Positions 26,801 to 39,800 of a stretch of DNA of 64,000 bases are shown here, in pieces. Source of the stretch: Rotaria macrura (taxonomy: Eukaryota; Rotifera; Eurotatoria; Philodinida; Philodinidae). The notes beneath the pieces were generated by a model. The model was given only the letters and a program-made list of their open reading frames with translations, did no database searches and was not told the DNA's origin. The stretch spans positions 1 to 64,000 of the forward strand of contig OENT01000702.1 of NCBI GenBank assembly GCA_900239685.1, given 5' to 3'. A program made the translations under genes and the position numbers. Within the stretch, counting starts at the first letter, position 1. Every line of letters begins with the position of its first letter.

Positions 26801-29800
26801 TTGTCAAGCTCGTTCACATCTTGAACAACAAATCGAAGGTAATTTTGTTTCTTGTTCTTCAACTCATAGTTTTATTTGAAATTGAAATAGAATAGAAAGT
26901 ATCTATCATCAAACATGATAAATATAAAACATAGAGGATTTAGAAGTCGCATGATACTATTTAATATTAACAAAGCTTCTTCTTTATTTTCTGCGACTGA
27001 CATATATGCGTTTTTACCATTTATTTTTAGTCTACTACTAAATCATTCTCTATGTTTCTCAGCAAATCTCCATGATCATCTTATGATAATCCAATCATAA
27101 TCTTAATTTAGACATTAAATATAATTCGTAATAGCCAGCTATCTACTACATCGCCGAGAACGAACTACATAGAAATAAACTTATTTTATGTTGTCATGAG
27201 TATTAGTGTCCAAAAAAACGATTTCAATTATATTCCATGGATGTATTGGAAATTTGAGTTATACTAACCACGTTAGCAAGGGCCTATATTTTTATCTGAA
27301 ATATTTATACACCAATAAATTTACTTATGAATGTGATATCTTCGAAACTTTAGAATAAAATTGTATTTCTCTCGTAGGATAATAACTGCTAAAAGATCTG
27401 AGATACTCATATAATGACGTAGAATATGAGTGATTTTGTAAACTGTAAGATCTTGTGAAGCACATATAATTTTTGCAATATAATAGTTATGAGTGATTCT
27501 ATTTGCTGTAGAAATAATCCTACACCATATTACCGTGATTCAAACATTTGTCTGATGTTTTATAGCTTAACAAAATTTATTCTTATGCATAGCTTTCGAC
27601 TAAAAAATAGGCTCTATCATATGAAATGATTCACCTGTGAGTCACAGTATATAGTAAAGTAAAACCACAAAAAATATCTCAATATATATAAATACACAAT
27701 TAATGATGTTGAAGATGTTGAAAGTTATAAGTTTTGTCAACTTGTTATCTTATAATGTTCATCTTGAAATGTAATTTTTATCAATACTTGTACAACCATC
27801 TATACAAGAGATTATTAACACATCAGCACTATTAAGTAGTGCGGATCTTGTCTTCTGAATGTTGATTATCACATCTAACATTGCAAGATAAAGTTCGTTC
27901 TTGTGAAAAATCTCAAGAATCGAATTACAACATAATACTGATATATTGACAGTTGCTTTCAAAAAAATATTAAATAGAAAAAGAAAACAATTGACATGGA
28001 TTAAATGCTACGATACACAGAAAGAAATGGGTCAACATCATTCTTTAGTTTTGTTTTTTTCACAAATGATTCTATGCTTTTTTTTCTTATCGATGATCAA
28101 TTAGTATTTTATTATTTCAAATAATAAAATTACTGTAAATTTTATTCAGAATATCGATATCGCATAAATGAAATGCTTCAAAGTGAAATGGATGTAAAGA
28201 AATTTCAACATGACATTGAAACCATTAGTCATGAACGTGATATGATACAAGAAAAACTTTCGAATTTACTTGAAGATAAAGTACGTCTTGAATTAGATTT
28301 AAATTCTACAACACATACAGTTGATACATTAAATAATGAATTACATCACGTTAAATCACGTCAAGATTTTGATGAATCACGTTCATTATCAATATCATTT
28401 CAAATTCAACAAACAATTAAAAATCGTTTACTAAAATATGATATTGATAATAAACAATTAAATGATCAATTAACAGCATTAAAAGAACGTTATGATATTG
28501 ATATGCATATGAAACGTATCGATGAAGAAAAACAACATATACATACACAATTATTAAATGAACAAATCAATGAATATTTAAATAATGTTCAATTTTTAGA
28601 AATTAAAAATGATCAGTTAGCAAAAGAAAAACTATCTTTACAAAGTCAATTACAAGATCATAAAATTGAACATGAAAAAATACGTTCAGAATTAGAGGCA
28701 AATAATAAACATTTAAAATTAACATTGAATACTATACAACAACGTGAACAAATGGAAACAACAGCAAAATTTCAAGATATTGAACAAGAAAATAAACGAT
28801 TGCAAGATAGACTTGGACAATTGATGCAACAGATTAGTCAATTACAAGTATGATTATTGTTCGACTTATATTTCATAAATATTTCTTGCGCATGATTCCA
28901 ACAACGAAACTCATTCGATTAATATTTGCTTCTTCAAAGTCTTTCATTAGATCTTATTAGACTTACGAAAGTTAGAAATCGATATTCTAAATTTCAAGGT
29001 TCTATGAAGTTGAATGAAAAATTAAATGATGAAAACGATTGATTTCATTTTTGAAAGATAGACGCTTCTACATAAGTCTTGAGGGGAAATTTTAGCATCA
29101 TTGCACAACATGAAACGGAGTTCATCAATAGATACACTCAATCTGGTTCGCTTGAAAGACTAGAAGTTACATGACTTGAATATATACCTTCATCTAGTCA
29201 ATTATCGATTCCTAGTAAAATAAATGAGACATATTGCAAGTAATATTGAGACAATATGAAGTTCTAGCTAGAAAGATTATATTTTCTCTAAAAGTATAGA
29301 ATCGATACAATTTTTTAGATTTCATTGATGACTTGATCATACTTCAACGAATCAAAATTCGGTATGAACTAGTTATTAACATTTGTGACACTAATAGATG
29401 ATCATATTTCATCATTGATACTAGTATATCTACTCGTCTATGTACATATTCTAATATGCAAAGAAGAGCAGTGTCAACAGAATAAAACGAAAAAAACATT
29501 TCATCAAGATTTTTCTTATTTAAGTCTTATTCGATTGGGTAATCGAAACTACTTAGAAATGTTTACTTAAATAAAATTGCTATGAACTTATTTCTGTTCT
29601 ATTTATTTGTTGTACTACTACGATTATACATACTGTATATCTTAACATTTACATGTATGAACAGATTGACATTAAACAAAAATATATTAAAAAAACAAAC
29701 AATGAAGAATAAACATTTTGAAGACAATCTCTCATCTGATTATTGTCCCGAATATTATAACTAATACTTCATATCGACATTCTATTCATTGACAAAAGTC

Positions 29801-32800
29801 CAAAAATGCTAGCGAAATAATATGCAATGTTTTTAAGTTGTTCATAAAAAATTTTCTGAAGCCATTTAAATCTCTTCACTAATTGTTATAATCGGCATTT
29901 TACAAATATGATTTTAGACAAAATTCAATCAGTTTTCATTTCATATGAGTTCTTTTTTTACGAATGAACTAATTATTTGATATTCTTTACATTTTGTCCT
30001 TGTAAAATTTTCATGTTTAAATAATAGTTTTCATGAAATCAGATATAACACGAGTTTTTTAAATTCGTACATTTACCGTTAAATCAACTTTCATAGTGAA
30101 ATCTTCTGATTAAGATAATCGCATTTTAACAATGATTTAGATTGAACATGATCATTTAACTATTGTTAAAGAACGTGAATGTGCATTGAATGAACGTATA
30201 ATTAGTCTTCAATTAAAATATGATCAATTAGCACGTGAACATTTAACAATAGAAAAACGTTGTGAAATGTATGAGAAAAATTTGAAACATTACGAAACTC
30301 TTGAACATAATTATCTTGAATTAAAACATAATAATGAATGTTACAGTCGACAAATTGCACATGTTAATCAATTGGAAAAACAATTTATTGACAAACAACT
30401 TCAATATGAACAATTGGAAAAAGAAAATTTCGATTTAAAAAAACAGATTAAAAAATTAAATGAATGTTTATTAAATGAAGAAGAAAATAATCGACAATTA
30501 AAAAATGATTATCTTCTAATAAAACAACGTTACAATGAAGAGCAATATGAAGAGTTAACGAAAAAATTGAATGATGCCTGTGATTTAACAAGACAAATAC
30601 AAATTAAATTAAAAAAGAAACAAGACGAAACAGATAATTTAAAAAAGACTCTTGCACATAATGAATATTCAATTGAAAAATTAAAGAATGATCTCAAACA
30701 AGAAGTTGAATTACGAGAAGAATTACAACAACAGATTTTTACAGATACTTCACAGATGGCGAGTGATAGCGAAGAAAAAAGGTTTGCAAACATTAGAACG
30801 AGCTATTGTTATAATTATCTCATTGTATATGCTGTTCTGATATTTAGAAAAAATAATGAATTAGCCGATATGCAGCAACGTTTGGTAAGAGTTTATTTAA
30901 TCTAATATTTGATGCCCCTAGGCACGAAAGGATAGTAAATATTACCATTACAATTTTAACTTATGAATCGTACATAAGCAGTTATCTTCGAACTCGAAAA
31001 TTTTCTACATAAGGCAAATACAGATTCAGCTATTGATTTGCTAAACCAAAATCACTATTGAGAATAAATAGACCAACAGTAACAGGCACAATTATAGAAG
31101 TCTAATGATTTAAACATGAGATCATGGTTCAGTTTTCTTTTTTGTTATCAAGGTGCTCTAATATTGCTAGACATGCATGCGATCATCGAATTCGACACGT
31201 TGAACAATTGAAAAGTCTTATGATCTTATCGACAATAAAAATTGATTGTAGAATAGCTATTTAAAAAATTCTTTTATAGTATTGATCGATAATTTAAATC
31301 AACTCAACATATTACTTGTTCTTGAACAAAAATAATTAGAATAACTTGAATTCTATGAGAAGACATATTCGATATAAAAATATCAATGACACAGAGAAAG
31401 TATGCTAGAAATAGATTCAAATCATTTGTTGCGTCAAACGTTTTATCATCATACTAAAAAGAAAAAGTGTCGTTCAAAAGAAAAATGTCTGAAGTATCTC
31501 TTACGATTCGAGTAGCGATTTTTATCTTAAGTGGATACTATCGACAATAGAACACTTGTGTAATGACTAAAATTTTTGAGTATGTTGTTCTTGATTGAAA
31601 AAAGAAACCAAATGTGTATTTAAGTCTTGTTGACAATTGAGAGAACGTATACTGAAATGCGTGTATGTCTTGTGCATCGAGATCAGAAAAATGTGTCGAT
31701 GTTATCAAGCGTTAATTACTAAACTTACCAAAATCTATTCAGTTGACAAAAGGGAAATATAATGCACGAATTCTTTCGAGACTGAAAAATATTCTTTTCA
31801 AAAAAATGCATTATTTCGATCAGTTTTCTTCTCTGTGTTCAACCGAGATCTAGAACTTGTCTCATCAGTCATTTTTAAACTATTTTTCAATTAAGAATTA
31901 TTCCAACTCTTCAAGGATAACAAATCTTTTAAAACGATTCTCTTTTTATGAAAAGGATCTTGCTGTAAAATCCGATAAAATTCATACATCAATTCAACGT
32001 TCATTAAAAGAAACAATTGAAACTCTTAATCATCATATACAAGATTTACAATCGGATAAAACACGTTTACAAACTGATCTGCAACATGCAACATTACGTA
32101 TTGAATCATTACAAAATGATAATCTTAAACAACGACAAATCAATGAACAACTTGAAAATGATCGTTTATTGACATTAAATTCATGTCAACATTTTCAACA
32201 AACAAATGAACAATTAATCAATGATCATGATCAATTGCAAAAACTCTATACTAAACTTGAAAATGAATTTGATACAACTTTAAATCAATTAACTGAACAA
32301 CGTACAACAAATCGTTTATTAACAAAAGAATGCAAATATTTACAAATCGAATTAGATACTATTGTTAAAGAAAAACAAAATCTATTAAATCGTATTAGTT
32401 ATCTATTGAAGCAAATTCATCAATATGAAATGAAATTAGCGGAACAAAAACCATTTGACGAACAGTATTTACTATTACAAAAACAATATCAATTACGTAC
32501 AGATGATTTACAAGATACGTTGAATTTAAATCAAAATTTAAAACAACAATTAGATGAAAATAAACTAGAATTGAGTAAATCAAGAAGTGATTTAGCTACA
32601 TTACAAATGAAATATACAAATATTAATGCTGAATATGCTAATCTAATAACGAAATATGAAGTTGGTTTTTTTTTCTTAAAAATCTTATTTCTTTTTCAAA
32701 ATCGAAAATTCTTGTTCTCCTTTTGTTTTTGAAGTTTCTTGAACAACAAACGGAACGAACCGAAGAAGAGAAAGGTCAATTAATTGAACAACTTCACAAT

Positions 32801-35611
32801 CTTGTACAACAAAATCAAAATGTTCTTGCACAGGCATTAAGTAACAAGGATTTATTTCATGAAGAAGCTCGAGGTTACCTGTATGTATTCATTTGCAGAA
32901 TATGATCAATAATATTCGTATGTCTTTGTGTTTCTTTTTGTTCTTAGAGAACAACTTCATTCATTAATGAGACAGAAAGAATTACTCGAAATGAAAATTA
33001 TGGAACAATACAAAAATATGCCCATTCATAAACCAAGACGGTAATGAATCGATGAGAGTAGAAGTCAAAAATTCACGTGCTTCTCGTCTGAACTAATGCT
33101 TATAGATTAGTCTATTGGAGAAACTTTCTATGAAATAAAAAGTCTACTAGAGTTCAACTATCGGATTCAAACCTATTGATACTATGACATGAGTTGACCT
33201 ATTCTCAGAGAAGCTAATGAATTTGTTTTCATTCATCATAGCATATCTTGAGATATGGTCGTTGTTTAATTTGACGAGACAACTATCTTCTTCCATAAAT
33301 ATTATCAAACTCTAAAAGTTTCTTAACGCTTTTTGTAATCCTATTGAAAGTATTCGCTAAAATTCATAGATTTGAAATGTACTATCAATTCAGACTTTCC
33401 GAAAAATAGGCTTGTAATTTTACGAATAAAATCATGTTCTATATAGTATTCGATGGTTACAATTATTCTCTGACTAGAATAGACACTAGATATTTTTCGA
33501 TCGACAAATTGAAATGTTCTTGTATGTATTGAAAACTATTAGATCTCGTGGTCTTATTCAATCTGTTTCACGGAAAACTCGTAATATTCTCGATCGTTTG
33601 GCTAATCGTCGAACACGAACATCATCTGCCGATGGACAACTCTATCATGGTGACTCAATGGAACGTGCAATAAGTCCATCGGTATCTTCAATTGATCATG
33701 CAGTTACACCAATAGTTCATGCACGATCAACAAGTAAAAGATTGATCTAATAAATCAGATATTTATTTCTTATTTTGACATATTGCCTAGCACCAGATGT
33801 CGTATCATCAAGTTTAACATCTGCACGTCAGTATCAACCAACAAATTCTGAAATGTTAAACACTCAACAAGGTACATAGAGAAGAATTAAAGATGAGATA
33901 TTTTTCATATGATTGTGTTTTGTATTATAGAAACAAATCATCTTCATCAATCGACCGATAGTTTAGCTGATTCATCATCAAAAGGTATTGAATTCATATC
34001 TAGACTAGAACTATCTCAACTAAATCTCTTTGTTTCTAGAAGAAGAAGAAGAAGAAGAAGAAGAAACTCGACAAATTGATGACATAGCAGCTATGACTAA
34101 ATCTTCAACGTAAGCAAATGCATAACAAACTATGAGATAAACCATATATTGATTTTCATTTAGTCCAATTCGTATTACGCTACAACCCAAAGTACCAGAC
34201 TTTGTACGTTTAACTTATCTGTGTTTTATTAAATGAAATCGTTTCAAAAATAAAATATAACAATTGATGTTTCTTTTAGATTTTAAACAATGCTCGTCAA
34301 TCGCCATTTCGTCCGATTCGAGATTCACCGGGTAAGTTCATTCTTTGGTAATTTTCATCATTTTTATTTCATCTTGAAATACATCATATAGAATATTAAT
34401 TATATCCAAGTAAGGTAACAATAGACAAATGCATGTTAATAAAGTTTTGCACATTGATTTCGTAACAAATGAAAAATTTCAAATGAGAATTTTGTAAATT
34501 ACGTTCATGTAATACTATGAATGAAGGGAAAATCGAATATTCATTAATGCAAGATTGAACTACTTTCACTCATCCATGATTTAACATAATAAGATCTAAT
34601 AAACGAGTCAGAGTTTATTCAAGATATAAAATCGTTTTTCTCTTCGGCAGAGACTATATTCATTCGAAAGATTCGACTGAATAAGGAAAAGAAATATAAA
34701 ATAATCTGATAGCGTTGTCTATGTCTGTTTGAGTTTTGAAGAAATCGAAACAGTATGAAAATTATCACGATAAATTAATATCTTGGCGATTTTTATCTTT
34801 GTAAGAGTTTGATTTAGAAATACAAGAATTAGTTTAGATAGGTGAGCATTTCAGAGAAACTATCTAGTGTTGATTTTTCGATAAAACTTAGTAAAAATCA
34901 CAATACGGTAGTATCAAGTGATGCTAGATTTTTTCTTTATTCAGTGGTATACATCGAATGAATATAATGTTTGTCTGGAAGTGATTTTACACTTGGAATG
35001 ATTTATTTATAACATTTCCTTTCTATCACCAACTTATATCAGTCATTCATAAGGTGATGACAACTCGAAAATTGAACAAAATTTTTATTTGCTGTCATGT
35101 TGCATCCCATCAACCGAATTTCTACTAAAAGAAAAAAATTAACGATCAGTGAAAACAAGCATTCATTTAAATAAATATTGAACGAAGTTTCGAATAGACT
35201 TTTTGTAGTTTGTTTTGTAAATCGAAATCTGAATACTGATAACAATCTAATTATGATGAGAAAAACTTTGTTCAAATTTCGCATTGTCAACGGATTCTAA
35301 ACTGAATGCCGAGAAAACAAAACACGAGACATTGTACTTGATCATATATTGAAGGTTTTCAACATTCTCTTCATGATATTACATCTCCAACAGTCAATCA
35401 ACGTCGATGTTCATCAACTCAATCATTTCTAATACATCCAAATCAGAATAATACGAATAATATTCATAGCTCAATACGTCGACATCGTTTACGTTCGTCT
35501 ATTATTTCTTCGCCTTTGTTATTAAAACAACAACAATTATCAGAAGAACAACAAAAACAAACAACTGCATTTAATGATCATGTTCTTATTACTGAATTTG
35601 GTGCCATTTAG
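23813..35611 (+). CDS. CCDC88: CCDC88 homologue (Girdin/Daple/HkRP family)
   Basis: Scaffold linking G-protein, Wnt/Dishevelled and cytoskeletal signalling in vertebrates. Nineteen in-phase exons: 23813-23964, 24037-24142, 24196-24265, 25865-26393, 26475-26731, 26791-26838, 28150-28847, 30141-30781, 30848-30884, 31956-32660, 32735-32880, 32948-33040, 33543-33733, 33791-33871, 33931-33984, 34040-34109, 34164-34203, 34280-34331, 35355-35611, giving about 1408 residues (vertebrate members about 1870-2030). An N-terminal Hook-type domain (KHPLILWAESF, ILLLLLACSVTGGDR) is followed by about 800 residues of coiled coil. The family signature at the coil end is SNKDLFHEEARGYL then LEMKIMEQYK and a basic segment. 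A disordered tail follows, with about nine Glu in a row at 34040. The C-terminus is ITEFGAI, resembling the PDZ-binding end of Daple. No clear G-alpha-activating motif was seen. Introns before exons 4, 7, 8, 10 and 19 are 1.0-1.6 kb. Confidence 0.92.
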
Positions 35612-36865
35612 AAACGTAGAGAAAAGAAAATTAAAATTCTTATTTTTATGTATATACATGTTTATTTAAATTTTTTTTTCTGGTTATTACATTTGTTTTT
35701 TTTTTTCAAATTGATAATATTGTCAGATGTAATTAGAATTAAACCACTCGGGTTTGTTTTGTATTATATACTTTATTATCACTTTGCTACGTTTTTTTTT
35801 ATAGTCTCGTAGTATTTGCTCAATAAAACTGCATGATTTTGTTTTCCAGTATAATATAAAAATAAAAATGCATAAAACTGCACTATTTTATATGCTCATA
35901 GAAGATACTACTTTTTTAAAAAAGTTTCATCTAGAAACACATTGTATTCAATTTTATTCATATGTGGCATAAATAAAAGAGTATTAGCATGTCATGATAG
36001 AATATTTGACACACTCCTACTCTTTGAAACTCATCTTGCGTTAGTTAGTATGTGTTACAAAAATACATAATGCATGCTTGTAATAATAAATATTATAATT
36101 ATTCGATGTCATTCATTTTTATGGTTTTCAAAAATACTATACAGAATTGAAGTTTGTCAAACGTTAAAGTCAACATTAGCCTATTTTACCATAAGATGTG
36201 TCTAACGTCTATCTAAAACAGAATTGAACTAATTATTCTTCATTCAGCTCAATTGGTTGCTATGATTCGTGAAAAGTATGAAACAATTGACTATTCAATT
36301 TAGAAGAATATAAATCCTTGTTTCGAAACCTTTACCTCTAATACAAATTTAAATAGTATTACGATAGAAACAAATATTTTTACCAAAGAATTTCTAGTCC
36401 GTCCACATAGAATAATTTAATTTGAGAATCAATCTAGACAAACATTGTTCTATGTAAAACTTTCAAAAAAGTAAAATTTAATATTAAACATCGCGACAAG
36501 AATCAATTAATTTCAAGCTAAATAAGTTGTAGTCTAATATCAATTTTGCTAGTTCTAAAGGCAGTTTTTTTTATTTAAAACAAAACCATATGAATCGTTG
36601 AATAAAAGTGATATTTCAAGACTTTACACATTAATTTTGTTTGGTTTTCACAAAAGAAAGGAACTTCCGATGAGAAAGTTAGCTATGTTCAGCGCTTTAT
36701 TTTATCACTAAGCCTATTCTTTTAGCAATAATACCTTTATTTTGAATTCATTTATATAAATGAATCCTTAGTTTAACAATCAACTTTCTATAAGTTCGAT
36801 TGTCAGTCTTAGCAAAATTTCTATTCTACTTTGACATCATTATTTCTATCATACTATCTGTCGAA
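35612..36865. other. Intergenic, no gene seen
   Basis: CCDC88 3' region with several AATAAA signals (for example near 35821), then AT-rich sequence without a gene. Confidence 0.5.
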
Positions 36866-39800
36866 ATGTCATGGTGGACATGTTCTCTTATATTTCTTCT
36901 TATGTTAGAATACTGCTTAGCAACAACCACTTTAGACAATTACTTACTTTCGACAATCACCGCCATTACCGACGACGATACCAAACACGAAGGTGACACG
37001 AATAGAGAAATATTCACAAACGAAAATAAACTAAAATTTATTACTCTATTTTAAGACACATCTATTGGATATATGACAACGCTTGGAATTTACGATATTG
37101 CTACTCAAACTGTTTCAATACATACGAACATTACAGAAGATGATTCAGACAATGGTAATTAGAAATATCGAAGATCATCATTGTAGACTAGTAGTATATT
37201 CTGAAATTCTGTACTGAACATGACAAATATTGAAATATGATGCATTTATTGTTATTTTCTCATCAGACTCATCATCAGTGAAACTTAGGTTTTGTCTTTA
37301 TCAGATAGCCGAGTTTAGAGATTAAAATTATACGTATAAAAAAGAATTATGTAATGATCATTGTTAGGGATGCACCGGTGACGGTAACCGTTACAATCGG
37401 TAACCGTTCCAACGGTAACCGTCACGACCGGTAACCGGTCCAACCGGTAACCGTTCCTACCGGGACCCGTTCCAGCGGGACCCGTTCCTACCGGGACCCG
37501 TTCCAGCGGGACCCGTTCCTACCGGGACCCGCTCCACCGGGACCCGTTCCGGCCGGGACCCGCTCCACCGGGACCCGTTCCACCGGGACCTGTTACGACC
37601 GGGACCCGTCCAGCCGGTAACCGGTCAAACCGATAAGCATTCTGCCGGTAGTCGATAAGAGTCTCCAACATCCGGTATAAGCCAGTATAAGCCGGTATTA
37701 GCCGGTATAAGCCGGTATAAGCCGGTATAAGCCGGTATAAACCGGTATAAACCGGTATAAGCCGGTATAAGCCGGTATAAACCGGTATAAACCGGTATAA
37801 GCCGGTATAAACCGGTGTAATCCAGTATAAGCCGGTATAAACCGGTGTAATCCAGTATAAGCCGGTATAAACCGGTATAAGCCGGTATAAGCCGGTATAA
37901 GCCGGTATAAGCCGGTATGAACCTGTTTATACCGTTTATATCGGCTAATACCGTCTTTTACCGGATGTTGGAGGTGCTTCTCGGCTATCGGCAGAATACT
38001 TATCAGTTTTACCGATTACCGGTTGGACGGGTCCCGGTGGAACGGGTCCCGGCTCGACTGGGTCCCGCTGGAACGGGTCCCGGTCCGAACGGGTGCCGCT
38101 GGAACGGGTCCCGGTAGGAACGGTTACCGGTTGGACCGGTTACCGGTCGTAACGGTTATCGGTGGGACGGTTACCGGTAATGGCGGTTACCGTTAGATCG
38201 GTGAACCGGTGATTCACCGTCACCGGTGCATCCCTAATCATTGTAGTGCTCAATCATTTTCATATGATACAAGTTGACTAGATTGAACGATTTCTAGGGA
38301 TAAGTGTACTGATCATTTATCAAACACATGTGTAGAGTGTCAGTTAGAAACTTTGATCAAAGTAATATTCCGCTAATTTATCGAAAGAAGGCAATAGTTA
38401 CAAACAATCAAAATCAATTTCCTGCTACAGATTCTGTTTCTTTTAATAAAATCTATAGTACAAATATAACTATGAAGTGTAGAATGTGAATACTTATCAA
38501 GGATCGTTGTTGACTACTGATACATTCATCAGAAACCTATTTAGTGTTCACTACAAGTGAATCTTCATTCCCGGTGGACAATAGTATCATGGAAAATCTG
38601 AAAACAACTCAATATGAGAAAGAGATCTATTCATACACAAGTAAGCATCAATATCCTTAAAGTTTATGTATTATCTAAAGACGATTGATCAATTTTTTCA
38701 ATAGCCGATGAGATGATCGAAGAGAAGCAAACAACATTAATAACCGACCACGTACATCATACAGTAAAAGGTATATAATAGCATCAAGTAAGGAGGTGTC
38801 GCTTATATTGGTAATCTAATCGAATGTACAAACTTGAATACCGCATATTTTTTTAATTGTCTATTCGATAAATATCTATCGTATTTCGCTTAAGTATATT
38901 TTTCGATTCATTATGATTCATGTACAAGTGTCGAATTTCGATACATAAGTGCAAACAAAATGTGATGGGTTATCAAGGAAAAAAGAAATACTCATTCAGA
39001 TTACATACAACATTTTTTTCTGAATCATCAGTGTCCTTTACATGCATTGCACTTATGTCAACATGCTCAAGTATTATGAAGATCAACTTTAACAATGAAA
39101 AGAAAAATTTGTTGGTTAATAGCCGTATATCTTCGCAAGATTAGTGTAGTCATGAAAAATTCTAAAGAGTTTACTCAAAGTTGTGAAGCAAAGCTTAGGA
39201 TATTGTTGTAAAATATTAGCTTTTGCAACAGTTTTTACTTTCATAGGTCATTTAGTAAAAGTATTCATGTCAAAATGGATTATTTGCGAATCAGTACTAC
39301 TATCATAGTGATCAGAAAAATGCATCATAGATAAATGTCAACGTCGAGTACTGACATAATTTGCAAAAGTGAAGCCTACTGTCAAAAAAGGCAAATTTGA
39401 TACCCTATTGTTAGCCAAATGTTTATAGTGAGAAATTCAAGTATTATCTGAAGTGAAAAATTATTGTATAGTTAAACGCTTCCGAGATGATTTATCGTCC
39501 TTATTATATATCTTAATAAAGATAGAAACTAAAAAATTGCTTCATGTATTACAAACCAAAATTTCATTCGTTTTCAGATCAATTACAAGAGTTAAAAAAA
39601 ATAATCAAGACTCATATCGAAGCTACTAAGCAAAAATTTAATCCATTCGTTTCCATAAGTTTTCAATCTATTTTCATGGAACATCGGCAACGTGCTAAAA
39701 CATTTTTAAGTTGTTGTCAATGGCATATGAAATCTGATGGAACACTACTGAAAACATTCGTCGATGCGTACGGTTCAGTAGATGAACAGATGAAAATAAT

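Noticed and set aside
23813-35611. Hook, myosin-tail or golgin identity for the coiled-coil gene
   Set aside because: The SNKDLFHEE and LEMKIMEQYK segment followed by a basic stretch and disordered tail matches CCDC88 proteins, and the N-terminus is a Hook-type domain without a motor.
37672-37920. Regular array considered as a CRISPR array
   Set aside because: The 10-bp units are contiguous without spacers, in a eukaryotic transposon.
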